This document shows positions 26,504 to 34,220 of a DNA stretch of 64,000 bases, piece by piece (position 1 is the first letter of the stretch; each line of letters starts with the position of its first letter). The DNA is taken from assembly GCF_900292075.1 (NCBI RefSeq), contig NZ_OLMV01000002.1:620001-684000 (forward strand). The letters run 5' to 3'. The position numbers and the translations under genes are program-made. Under the pieces are notes generated by a model. It was not told where the DNA came from, did no database searches, and saw nothing but the letters and a program-made list of their open reading frames with translations. The stretch is from Microbacterium timonense (GTDB lineage: Bacteria; Actinomycetota; Actinomycetes; Actinomycetales; Microbacteriaceae).

Positions 26504-26624
26504 GGCGTTTCGTCTCGGTCGCTGGCGCTCCCTCGCTCAACGACCGGGTCCCTGGGCCGGTCGTTGAGCGACGCTTCGGCTCGCTGGCCCTCGCTCAGCG
26601 CGGGTCTTCGCGAGACGAAACGCC
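26504..26624. repeat. Palindromic repeat pair between rhaEW and rhaB
   Basis: An inverted unit (26504-26547, beginning GGCGTTTCGTCTCGG and ending CTCAACGACCGG) faces a direct unit starting GGTCGTTGAGCG at 26559 and ending GAGACGAAACGCC near 26624. The second unit is expanded internally and partly degenerate. The same family occurs at 32.25-32.42 and 54.19-54.47 kb. It fills most of the 148-bp gap in the operon; the weak rhaB ribosome site (GGAG) begins right at its edge, so the hairpin may damp rhaB expression. Confidence 0.88.
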
Positions 26625-26636
26625 CGGAGTCTCCCG

Positions 26637-28082
26637 ATGACCGGCGGCGTGGTCGCGGCCGTCGACCTCGGGGCGACGAGCGGCCGCGTCATGCTCGGCT
26701 ATGTGGCGGACGGGATGCTGCGCCTCGAGCAGGTCGCGCGGTTCCCGAACGGTCCGGTGCCCCGGCCCGACGGCCTGCACTGGGATTTCACGACGCTCTC
26801 CCGGCACATCGTGGACGGCCTTGCCGAGGCGTTCCGCCGAGAGCCGGCCATCGCGAGCATCGGCATCGACTCGTGGGCGGTCGACTACGGCCTCGTCCAC
26901 GGGGAGGAGCTGCTGGGCGAGCCGTTCCACTACCGCGACGAGCGCACCGCTCGGGGCGTGGAGTGCGTGCACGCGGTGGCGGGGTTCGACGAGCTGTACC
27001 GCCGCAACGGCCTGCAGTTCCTGCCGTTCAACACGCTCTACCAGTACGCCGTCGAGCCCGCGCTCGCCGACGCCGAGGTCTCACTGCTCATCCCCGACCT
27101 CGTCGCCTTCCTGCTCACCGGTGCCCACGTCGCCGAGCGCACCAACGCGTCCACCACCGGGCTGCTCGACGTGCGCACGGGCGAATGGGACCGGGAGCTC
27201 GCCACTCGCCTGGGCCTTCCGGCATCCGTCCTTCCGCGGCTCGTGGATCCGGGGACGCGGATCGGCACGCTGCACGGTGAGGCGCGCGAGCGCATCGGCC
27301 GGCCGCTCGAGGTGATCGCCGTCGGTTCGCACGACACGGCGTCCGCGGTCGTCGCGGTGCCGCTGAGCACCGCCGATGCGGCCTACATCTCATGCGGCAC
27401 GTGGGGCCTGGTCGGCGTCGAGCTCGACGAGCCGGTGCTCACGGACGCCGCGCGCGAGGCCAACTTCACCAACGAAGGCGGTGTGGACGGCCGGATCCGA
27501 TTCCTCCACAACGTGACCGGACTGTGGCTGTTGAGCGAGACGGTGCGCACGTGGGAAGAGGAAGACGGTGCGGACATCGACCTCCCCGGATTGCTGGATG
27601 CCGCCGCCCAGGTCACCGGCGACATCCCGCTGTTCGATGCGAACGACCCGCGCCTGTCGGCGCCTGGCGACATGCCCGCTCGTATCGGCGCGGTGCTCGC
27701 GGAGGCCGGCGCCGCAGTGCCGGCGACGCGCGAGGCCTTCGCCCGCAGCATCGTCGAGAGCATCGCGCAGGCGTTCGCCGACGCCGTGGCCACCGCCGGC
27801 CGGCTCACGGGGCGCGACGTCGACGTGATCCACATGGTGGGCGGTGGGGCGCTGAACCGCCTGCTGTGTCAGGCGACAGCCGACCGCTCCGCTCTGCCGG
27901 TGCTGGCAGGGCCGGTGGAGGCCACTGCCCTCGGCAACGTGCTGGTGCAGGCACGGGCCCACGGCTGGTTCGGCGCGGACGCGTCCCTGGAAGACCTGCG
28001 GCGCGCCGTGGCGGCATCCGTCTCACCGGCACGCTACGACCCGCGGCAGGACCTCAGCCTGCCGAGCGAGCGCGCCTCGTAG
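26637..28082 (+). CDS. rhaB: Rhamnulokinase
   Basis: 481 aa, FGGY-type carbohydrate kinase that phosphorylates L-rhamnulose at C1. It has the N-terminal ATPase motif VAAVDLGATSGRVML, the central ASTTGLLDVRTGEWD and the C-terminal HMVGGGALNRLLCQ. The IDSWAVDYGL and FLPFNTLYQ segments are typical of RhaB among FGGY kinases. It completes the rhaM-rhaI-rhaEW-rhaB pathway. The ribosome site is a weak GGAG at the end of the preceding palindromic repeat. Confidence 0.95.
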   Translation: MTGGVVAAVDLGATSGRVMLGYVADGMLRLEQVARFPNGPVPRPDGLHWDFTTLSRHIVDGLAEAFRREPAIASIGIDSWAVDYGLVHGEELLGEPFHYRDERTARGVECVHAVAGFDELYRRNGLQFLPFNTLYQYAVEPALADAEVSLLIPDLVAFLLTGAHVAERTNASTTGLLDVRTGEWDRELATRLGLPASVLPRLVDPGTRIGTLHGEARERIGRPLEVIAVGSHDTASAVVAVPLSTADAAYISCGTWGLVGVELDEPVLTDAAREANFTNEGGVDGRIRFLHNVTGLWLLSETVRTWEEEDGADIDLPGLLDAAAQVTGDIPLFDANDPRLSAPGDMPARIGAVLAEAGAAVPATREAFARSIVESIAQAFADAVATAGRLTGRDVDVIHMVGGGALNRLLCQATADRSALPVLAGPVEATALGNVLVQARAHGWFGADASLEDLRRAVAASVSPARYDPRQDLSLPSERAS

Positions 28083-28118
28083 GCGCGACGACGCGACATC
28101 ATCCGCGAGGAGCGAGGC

Positions 28119-29108
28119 ATGGGCGAATACGGAGCGGCCTTCGACTGGGCCCGGCGCCAGGTGGAGAGCGGGCGCCTGCCCACGGCCGTCCTCGGCCTCG
28201 CCACGGCCGACGGTGTGGTCGCCCTCGACGCCTTCGGCGCGACCGAGGGGCGCCCGGCGCGCATCGACGATCCGTACTGGCTGTTCTCCATCACCAAGGT
28301 GCTCACCGGGCTCACAGCCGCCCGCGCGGTCGAGCGTGGGTTCCTGACGCCCGAGACACCGCTGGCCGAGGCGATCCCCGAGTTCGGCGCCGACCGCGAC
28401 GACGTCGTGCGGCTGCGGCATCTCGTGAGCCACACCTCCGGCATCCCCGAGCCGACGATGGATCCGCCGGAGGAGTTGCGGGCGGCCCTCCTGGCGCCGG
28501 GACGCGACTTCGTCGCCGGCACGGTGTCGCGGTACTCGACCATCGCGTTCGACGGCATCGCGGAGCTCGTGCGGGACCGTGCGGGATGGGAGTGGGATGC
28601 CGACATCACGGCGTGGGCGGCCGCCATCGACGCTCACGGGCTCACGCTCGATCCCTCCGTCGACCCGCACACCGTCATCGACGCCGAGCGACTTGGACTG
28701 GACATGCGGAGGTTCGCGCGGCACCGCAATCCCGGCGCGGGGTTCATCGGCACCGCGCACGACCTGCTCGCCCTCGGCGCGGCGCTGCTGCGGATCGGGA
28801 GCGGCCAAGCCGGCGGCATCGTGCAGCCGGCGACGCTGGCGATGATGCTGCGTCCCCTCACCGGCTACATCCCCCGGCTGGAGCCCTATCGGGCCGAACG
28901 CGGGCAGGACTGGGGCTTCACCTGGAACCTCCGCACGCGCGCCCCGGGTCTCATCGACCGCGACGTGTACGGTCACGGCGGCTGGGCGGGCACCGAGTTC
29001 TGGGTCCACCCGAGCGCCGGCATCGCCTACGTGCTCCTCACGAACCAGGCGGAGCGTCCTGGCGTCGACGTCGACGAGCTCGACAACGCGGTCGTCTCGG
29101 CGGTCTGA
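28119..29108 (+). CDS. Beta-lactamase-family serine hydrolase (class C fold)
   Basis: 329 aa, no signal peptide. The nucleophile motif is SITK (FSITKVLTG) and the third motif is a HGG-type YGHGGWAG near the C-terminus. The expected YxN is YST here (SRYSTIAFDG), so the third residue differs from the usual Asn. These proteins are mostly esterases or peptidases rather than beta-lactamases. GAGGAG and GCGAGG precede ATG 28119. It is 36 bp after rhaB in the same direction, so probably co-transcribed. A role in removing an ester from a rhamnoside is only suggested by location. Confidence 0.85.
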   Translation: MGEYGAAFDWARRQVESGRLPTAVLGLATADGVVALDAFGATEGRPARIDDPYWLFSITKVLTGLTAARAVERGFLTPETPLAEAIPEFGADRDDVVRLRHLVSHTSGIPEPTMDPPEELRAALLAPGRDFVAGTVSRYSTIAFDGIAELVRDRAGWEWDADITAWAAAIDAHGLTLDPSVDPHTVIDAERLGLDMRRFARHRNPGAGFIGTAHDLLALGAALLRIGSGQAGGIVQPATLAMMLRPLTGYIPRLEPYRAERGQDWGFTWNLRTRAPGLIDRDVYGHGGWAGTEFWVHPSAGIAYVLLTNQAERPGVDVDELDNAVVSAV

Positions 29109-29109
29109 G

Positions 29110-29142
29110 GCCGCCGCTCGTCACGGTCACACGCGCGGCGGC
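29110..29142. terminator. Hairpin between convergent serine-hydrolase and lacI genes
   Basis: GCCGCCGC (29110-29117) pairs with GCGGCGGC (29135-29142) across a 17-base loop. It starts right after the serine-hydrolase stop and runs over the stop of the opposing LacI gene. With no T tract it is a weak candidate for a bidirectional terminator. Confidence 0.4.
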
Positions 29143-30143
29143 GCGGTCGACGTGCGTACGACCAGCCGGGCTTCGAACGTCTCGCGCGCGGGCTCGGCGC
29201 GGCCCTCGAACCGCTCCAGCAGCATCCGCACGGCGCGCGCGCCCATCGCCTCACCCGGCTGGTGCACGGTCGTGAGCCCGAGGGCCGGGTGCGAGGCCAT
29301 GGTGACGTCGTCGTACCCGATCACGGCCAGCGGGACCCCCGCCTGCGCTGCGGCGCGCAGAGCGCCGAAGGCGAGCTCGTCGTGCGCGGCGAAGACGGCC
29401 GTCACCGGCGTCCCGGCCCGAAGCTCCCGCCGCACGACCTCGAACGCTGCGGCCTCCCCTTCGTCGGTGCGCCAGACGCGGGCGTCGTCGCCGTGTCCTG
29501 CCGCCGCCATCGCCGCCAGGTACTCGCGCAGCCGTACCCCGTGCGGGAACGGCTCGGTCTCGTCCGATTCGTGCAGCGTGAGATGGGCCACGCGCGTATG
29601 CCCGGCCCCGAAGAGGTGCTGCATGGCCGCCCGGGCGCCTGCCGCGTCGTCTCCGGCGACCACGTCGTACCGGTCGGAGATGTCGTGGCGGCCGAACATC
29701 ACCATCGGCACCGAGGTCGCGATGCTCTCGAGCCGCGTGTCGTCCACGCGTGGCGAGACCGCGATCAGCCCGTCGACCTGCCTGTCCAGCAGGGCCTCGA
29801 GCGCGCGCCACCCCTCCCGCGAGCCGGCCTCGGCAGGGGCGATGATGAGCTGATAGGGGGTGCCGTCGAGCGCCTCGGTGGCGCCCTTCACGATGCGCGC
29901 GAAGAAGTGGTTGGTGAGGTCGGGGAGCTCGATGCCGATCGTGTAGGTGCGTCCGCGCATCGCGCGAGCAGCGATCCGCGGGCGGTAGTTCAGCTCGGTC
30001 ATCGCGGCGGTCACGCGCTCGCGCATCGCGTCGCTCACGCCGTAGGCGTTGCGCAGCACCTTCGACACCGCCGCGCGCGAGACACCGGCCACCCGTGCGA
30101 CGTCCTCGATCGTCGCATGGCGGCGGGCTGGGGCATCCGTCAT
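29127..30143 (-). CDS. LacI-family transcriptional regulator (rhamnose catabolism side)
   Basis: 338 aa from ATG 30143 with GGAGGAG 4 bases upstream; the frame extends upstream without a ribosome site. HTH and hinge are ATIEDVARVAGVSRAAVSKVLRNAYGVS; the effector domain includes GIELPDLTNHFFARIVKG and AVIGYDDVTMASHPALGLTTV. It is convergent with the end of the rhamnose operon and is a natural candidate for its local repressor. No TGAAACGATTCA copy was seen in its own upstream region, so it does not look autoregulated by that site. Confidence 0.93.
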   Translation of the reverse strand: MTDAPARRHATIEDVARVAGVSRAAVSKVLRNAYGVSDAMRERVTAAMTELNYRPRIAARAMRGRTYTIGIELPDLTNHFFARIVKGATEALDGTPYQLIIAPAEAGSREGWRALEALLDRQVDGLIAVSPRVDDTRLESIATSVPMVMFGRHDISDRYDVVAGDDAAGARAAMQHLFGAGHTRVAHLTLHESDETEPFPHGVRLREYLAAMAAAGHGDDARVWRTDEGEAAAFEVVRRELRAGTPVTAVFAAHDELAFGALRAAAQAGVPLAVIGYDDVTMASHPALGLTTVHQPGEAMGARAVRMLLERFEGRAEPARETFEARLVVRTSTAPPRV

Positions 30144-30286
30144 TCTTCTCCTCCGCGCTGCGGCCTCGCAGGCAAACGTACCCCGGGCGGAGCGTGCGCC
30201 TCGTCCGGCACGACGAGCCACCGGGACGGCGATCCAGTCGTCGGTGCGCCGGCGTCAAGGCCCTGCACGGCACCGACCCGTGGGCC

Positions 30287-30292
30287 TAGCGT
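30287..30292 (+). promoter_or_regulatory. -10 hexamer TAGCGT, leaderless start
   Basis: TAGCGT ends exactly 6 bases before ATG 30299. No ribosome site is present. It belongs to a set of equally spaced TAnnnT elements in the window, implying transcription begins at the start codon. Confidence 0.65.
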
Positions 30293-30298
30293 GTCGGC

Positions 30299-30445
30299 AT
30301 GGACGAACAGCGGAACACGGACAGCACGCCCGACGAGGAGGCGCCGCTCGGCGGCGACGAGACGACCGAGGAGCAGCTGGAGGCCGACAACCCGGTGGAG
30401 AAGGACACCCTCGAGACCCTCGACCCCAACGACCCGCCCGCCTGA
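30299..30445 (+). CDS. Small acidic protein, 48 aa, unknown
   Basis: Reads MDEQRNTDSTPDEEAPLGG and continues acidic to ETLDPNDPPA. About one third of residues are Asp or Glu, there is no Cys, no membrane segment and low predicted order. It is preceded by a leaderless TAGCGT element with the spacing seen at several other genes here, which supports it as a real gene. It stands alone between lacI and the convergent transglutaminase gene. I do not recognise a function. Confidence 0.65.
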   Translation: MDEQRNTDSTPDEEAPLGGDETTEEQLEADNPVEKDTLETLDPNDPPA

Positions 30446-30454
30446 GCAGCGCCG

Positions 30455-31300
30455 CTACGCCTCGCGGGTGATGGTCACCTTCACGTGCAGGCTGCTCTTG
30501 AAGGGGCCGGCGTAGACGCCGCGCAGCGGCGGCACGTCGCCGTAGTCGCGGCCGCGACCGACCAGCACGTGCCGGTCGCCGATCTCGATGTTGTTCGTGG
30601 GGTCGAAGCCCTGCCACTGGCCGGCGAACCACTCCACCCAGGCGTGCGACTCGCCGGTGACCGCCTCCCCGACCTCGGCTGACGGCCGCGGGTGCAGGTA
30701 GCCCGACACGTACCGGGCCGGGATGCCGACCTCCCGCAGCGCCCCGAGCGTGATGTGCGCGATGTCCTGACAGACGCCCTTGCGCGCCTCCCACGACTCC
30801 GCCGCCGTCGAGTGCACACCGGTGATTCCCGACATGTACTCCATGCCGTCGCCGATCGCGACGGCGATGGCATGGGCGGCCCGTCCGGGGTGATCGTGCT
30901 GTGCGGCGATCGTGCGGGCGAGCTCGGCGACCTCTTCGTGCGGGCGCGTCCGGCGGGTCTGCGACAGCTGCTCGACCGTGTCGATCGAGCGGTTCGCCTC
31001 GCGCGCGAGGGCCTCCCACGTGACATCGATGTGCTCCAGCGGACGCGGACGCACCTCTACGAGCGACCGCGCCGTGATCGTGAGCGACGAGTGCGGCGAC
31101 AGCACGTCGAACGCCGCCACGCGCGTGCCGAAGTAGTCGACGTACTGATTGACGGACGTGGACGGCTCGATGTCCAGCGACGAGTTCAGCACGAACTGGC
31201 TGTCGGTCGAACCCGGCAGCATGCGGGCCTCGTTGTAGGACGCGGTCACGTCGCCCTGGTAGCGGAATCCCGTCTGGTGCTCGATGCGGAGCCTTTTCAT
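30455..31300 (-). CDS. Transglutaminase-like cysteine peptidase-fold protein
   Basis: 281 aa from ATG 31300 (ATGA overlap with the upstream alpha-E gene). An N-terminal bacterial transglutaminase-like domain (RIEHQTGFRYQGDVTASYNEARMLP) is followed by the papain-like core: Cys in ARKGVCQDIAHI, His in GESHAWVEWF and Asp in GFDPTNNIEIGD. The triad is intact. With the next two genes it forms the transglutaminase/alpha-E/circularly permuted ATP-grasp set, which comparative genomics predicts to make or cleave a peptide-like amide bond. The product is unknown. Confidence 0.92.
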   Translation of the reverse strand: MKRLRIEHQTGFRYQGDVTASYNEARMLPGSTDSQFVLNSSLDIEPSTSVNQYVDYFGTRVAAFDVLSPHSSLTITARSLVEVRPRPLEHIDVTWEALAREANRSIDTVEQLSQTRRTRPHEEVAELARTIAAQHDHPGRAAHAIAVAIGDGMEYMSGITGVHSTAAESWEARKGVCQDIAHITLGALREVGIPARYVSGYLHPRPSAEVGEAVTGESHAWVEWFAGQWQGFDPTNNIEIGDRHVLVGRGRDYGDVPPLRGVYAGPFKSSLHVKVTITREA

Positions 31301-32229
31301 GAGATCTCCCCGATCCAGCTCGGCTCGGCCTGCGTCGGGAAGAACCGGCTGCGGATCGCCTCGGATGCCTCGCGCGTGACCTGCTGCACCCGGTCCATGT
31401 GCGTCGGCAGCTCGCCGAGGATCTCGGAGATCGGCCGGTACTCGAGGTCGTTGCGGATCTGGCCGAGCGCGCGCAACACGGTGTTCGAATGCCCCACCCG
31501 GTCGGCGCGCGGGTCGATCGCGCTCATGCACTCCTCGGCGCGCTGGATCGAGTAGATGATCGACCGCGGGAAGAGCCGGTCCAGCAGCAGGAACTCGGCG
31601 GCGTTGCGGGCGCTCGGCATGCCGCGGTAGGTCCGCAGGTACGCCTCGTAGGCACCGCAGGAGCGGAGGATCGTCGTCCAGGATGGTCCGGATGCCTCGG
31701 TCAGCGACCGCGTCGCCAGGAGCCGTGCCGTCATGTCCGTGCGCTCGATGCTGCGTCCGAGCGTGAAGAACTGCCATGCCTCGTCGCGGCTCGTGGAGGA
31801 GTCGACGATGCCGACGGCCAGCGCTGCGCGTTCGCGGACCCATTGGAAGAACTCGTGCACGCGGTCGGCCTGCAGGCGTCGCGGCATCCGTGCGCTGGTG
31901 GTGTTGAGGATCTCCCACAGCTCCGTCGACACGATCTCCCGCGCCCGGCGCGCGTTCTCGCGGGCCGCGGTGAGGGCGTACGCGATGCTCGACGGGTTCA
32001 TGCGGTCCACGGCCAGGCGCGACAGCACGTCTTCGCGGCGGACCTGCGCCACGCTCTCGGGCGGCAGCGACCCCATGACGCTCAGCAGCGACCGGCAGGC
32101 GGTGTCCTCGTCGATCCAGGGGTCCTCCAGCAGCAGCTGCAGGTGCACGTCGAGGATGCGCGCCGTCCCGTCCGACCGCTCCACATAGCGCCCGATCCAG
32201 AACAGACTCTCCGCGATGCGACTCAGCAC
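31297..32229 (-). CDS. Alpha-E domain protein (DUF403)
   Basis: 310 aa, all helical, beginning MLSRIAESLFWIGRYVERSDGTARILDV, the family signature. The start is GTG 32229, whose codon overlaps the end of the ATP-grasp gene by 7 bp; its stop overlaps the transglutaminase start by 4 bp. Always found beside circularly permuted ATP-grasp and transglutaminase-like proteins, it is thought to be a partner in the same peptide-modifying complex. No catalytic residues are established. Confidence 0.93.
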   Translation of the reverse strand: MLSRIAESLFWIGRYVERSDGTARILDVHLQLLLEDPWIDEDTACRSLLSVMGSLPPESVAQVRREDVLSRLAVDRMNPSSIAYALTAARENARRAREIVSTELWEILNTTSARMPRRLQADRVHEFFQWVRERAALAVGIVDSSTSRDEAWQFFTLGRSIERTDMTARLLATRSLTEASGPSWTTILRSCGAYEAYLRTYRGMPSARNAAEFLLLDRLFPRSIIYSIQRAEECMSAIDPRADRVGHSNTVLRALGQIRNDLEYRPISEILGELPTHMDRVQQVTREASEAIRSRFFPTQAEPSWIGEIS

Positions 32230-34082
32230 GGGGTGTCCTCGACGGCTCGGGGCGTTTCGTCTCGGTCGCTGGCGCTCCCTCGCTCAACGACCGGACCCCC
32301 GGTCGTTGAGCGAGCGAAGCGAGACGAAACGCCTGGACCCCCGGTCGTTGAGCGAGCGAAGCGAGACGAAACGCCTGGACCCCCGGTCGTTGAGCGAGCG
32401 AAGCGAGACGAAACGCCCTCCGACACGGCCTGCTGCTGCTGCTCCTGCTGCTCGGTGGGTGTGCGGGGACGGTCGTGCGGGGAGTGCGTCGGCTCGTTCT
32501 GCGCCTCGTACACGATCGGGATGGCGGCCGTGACGGCGGCCGCCTGATCGGCCACCAAGCCCGGCACGCCCTGCCCCTGCCCGTACTCGACGTGAGAGGG
32601 CGCCGAGCCGCCGACGACCCACGTGTCCTTGGACCCGCCGCCCTGGCTGGAGTTCACCACGAGCTGTCCCTCGGGCAGCGCGACCCGGGTGAGTCCGCCC
32701 GGCAGCACCCAGATGTCCTCGCCGTCGTTCACGGCGAAAGGTCGCAGGTCGGCGTGGCGCGGGCGCATCCCGTCCTCGACGAGAGTCGGGATGGTCGACA
32801 GCATGACGACGGGCTGCGCGATCCACCCGCGCGGGTCGGCGAGCAGGCGCTGGCGGAGCTTCTCGAGCTCGGCGGGCGAGGCATCCGGTCCCACCACCAG
32901 GCCCTTTCCTCCCGAGCCGTCGACGGGCTTGACCACCAGCTCATCGAGGCGATCGAGCACCTCCTCCAGTGCCGCGGGGTCCTCCAGGCGCCACGTGTCG
33001 ACGTTCTTGAGGATCGGCTCCTCGGCCAGGTAGTACCGGATGAGGTCGGGGACGTAGGTGTAGAGCAGCTTGTCGTCGGCCACGCCGTTGCCCACCGCGT
33101 TGGCGATCGTGACGTTGCCCAGTCGCGCGGCGAGCATGAGCCCGGGCGCACCGAGCATCGAGTCGGCGCGGAACTGCAGCGGGTCGAGGAAGTCGTCGTC
33201 GACGCGGCGGTAGATGACGTCGACGCGTTTGGGTCCGCGGGTGGTGCGCATGAACACCTTGCCGCCGATGCACAGCAGGTCACGACCTTCGACGAGCTCG
33301 ACGCCCATGAGGCGCGCGAGCAGCGTGTGCTCGAAGTAGGCGGAGTTGTAGACGCCCGGGGTGAGCACGACCACGTTGGGGTCCTCGATACCCGCCGGCG
33401 CTGAGGCCCGCAGCGCCGCGAGCAGCTTGTTCGGGTAGTCGCCGACAGGCCGCACCCGCATCGAGACGAACAGCTCGGGCAGCGTCTGGGCCATGACGCG
33501 ACGGTTCGAGATCACGTAGCTGACGCCGGAGGGCACGCGCACGTTGTCTTCGAGCACGCGCATCTCGCCGTGCTCGTCGCGGATCAGATCGATGCCCGAC
33601 ACCTGGATGCGCACGCCGTTGGCGGAGTGGATGCCGGCGGCCTGGCGATAGAAGTACTGCGAGCTGGCGATGAGCCCGGCAGGGAGGATCTCATCGCGCA
33701 CGCAGTGCTGGTGTCCGTAGGCGTCGTCGAGGAAGGCCTCCAGCGCCCGCACGCGCTGCTTCACGCCGGCCTCGATGCGCGACCACTCGTCGTAGGTGAT
33801 GACGCGGGGCACGGCATCCAGCGGGAACGGCCGCTCCTCGCCGGCGAAGTCGAACGTGACGCCCTGCGCCAGGTAGGAGCTGGCCAGCGAGTCGGTGCGG
33901 CCGCGCAGCTCCTCCTGGGTCATCTGGGCCAGCGCCTGATACAGCTCGCGGTACGCCTCACGCGATTCGGCCGGCGCACCGGGATGCGAAGGGCTGCCGA
34001 ACATCTCGTCGAACGCGGGGACTCCCGAGGGCGTCTTGCGGGGCGTCAGCGTCGAGCCGTAGCCGTCGAACAGATCACCCAT
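32223..34082 (-). CDS. Circularly permuted ATP-grasp protein (DUF404/DUF407) with repeat-derived C-terminus
   Basis: 619 aa. The permuted ATP-grasp ligase core runs to about residue 520 (MRVLEDNVRVPSGVSYV, VVKPVDGSGGKGLVVGP, PGGLTRVALPEGQLVVNSSQGGGSKDTW). The following tail is unusual: a Gln-rich stretch (EQQEQQQQ) and then three exact copies of the 14-residue GVSSRFARSTTGGP, encoded by the palindromic DNA repeat at 32251-32417, ending GSASDRDETPRAVEDTPC. The 42-bp repeat unit keeps the frame. The start ATG 34082 is leaderless-like, with TAGGCT 6 bases upstream. First gene of the three-gene operon. Confidence 0.92.
   Translation of the reverse strand: MGDLFDGYGSTLTPRKTPSGVPAFDEMFGSPSHPGAPAESREAYRELYQALAQMTQEELRGRTDSLASSYLAQGVTFDFAGEERPFPLDAVPRVITYDEWSRIEAGVKQRVRALEAFLDDAYGHQHCVRDEILPAGLIASSQYFYRQAAGIHSANGVRIQVSGIDLIRDEHGEMRVLEDNVRVPSGVSYVISNRRVMAQTLPELFVSMRVRPVGDYPNKLLAALRASAPAGIEDPNVVVLTPGVYNSAYFEHTLLARLMGVELVEGRDLLCIGGKVFMRTTRGPKRVDVIYRRVDDDFLDPLQFRADSMLGAPGLMLAARLGNVTIANAVGNGVADDKLLYTYVPDLIRYYLAEEPILKNVDTWRLEDPAALEEVLDRLDELVVKPVDGSGGKGLVVGPDASPAELEKLRQRLLADPRGWIAQPVVMLSTIPTLVEDGMRPRHADLRPFAVNDGEDIWVLPGGLTRVALPEGQLVVNSSQGGGSKDTWVVGGSAPSHVEYGQGQGVPGLVADQAAAVTAAIPIVYEAQNEPTHSPHDRPRTPTEQQEQQQQAVSEGVSSRFARSTTGGPGVSSRFARSTTGGPGVSSRFARSTTGGPVVERGSASDRDETPRAVEDTPC
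32251..32417. repeat. Palindromic repeat array inside the ATP-grasp coding sequence
   Basis: One inverted unit (32251-32294) is followed by three direct units starting at 32301, 32343 and 32385 with a 42-bp period. Each direct unit is 33 bp, begins GGTCGTTGAGCGAGCG and ends GAGACGAAACGCC, with a TGGACCCCC linker. The copies are identical, which suggests recent expansion. The inverted and first direct units can form a stem of roughly 30 bp. Confidence 0.95.
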
Positions 34083-34088
34083 GCGACG

Positions 34089-34094
34089 AGCCTA
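34089..34094 (-). promoter_or_regulatory. -10 hexamer TAGGCT for the ATP-grasp operon, leaderless start
   Basis: On the minus strand TAGGCT ends 6 bases before ATG 34082; no ribosome site is visible. Same architecture as the other TAnnnT starts in the window. Confidence 0.65.
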
Positions 34095-34208
34095 ATGCGG
34101 GGCATGTTGCCGCAGTGTTTCGCGGGATGCCGCGGCGCGCGCGGTGCCGCATCTCACCGGCTCCTCGTGCAGAGGCCCTCCAGACGCCCGGGGCGCCTTC
34201 CGCGGACG

Positions 34209-34214
34209 TACCCT
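34209..34214 (+). promoter_or_regulatory. -10 hexamer TACCCT, leaderless start
   Basis: TACCCT ends 6 bases before GTG 34221 of the molybdoprotein gene, with no ribosome site between. Confidence 0.6.
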
Positions 34215-34220
34215 TGCATC

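Noticed and set aside
28119..29108. Beta-lactamase conferring antibiotic resistance
   Set aside because: There is no export signal, the YxN motif is YST, and it sits at the end of the rhamnose operon; a general esterase/peptidase call is safer.
32301..32417. Regular 42-bp repeats resembling a CRISPR array
   Set aside because: The interval between 33-bp units is a constant 9-bp linker, not variable spacers. Units are palindromic, also occur inverted, and no cas gene is present. They fit a REP-like family.
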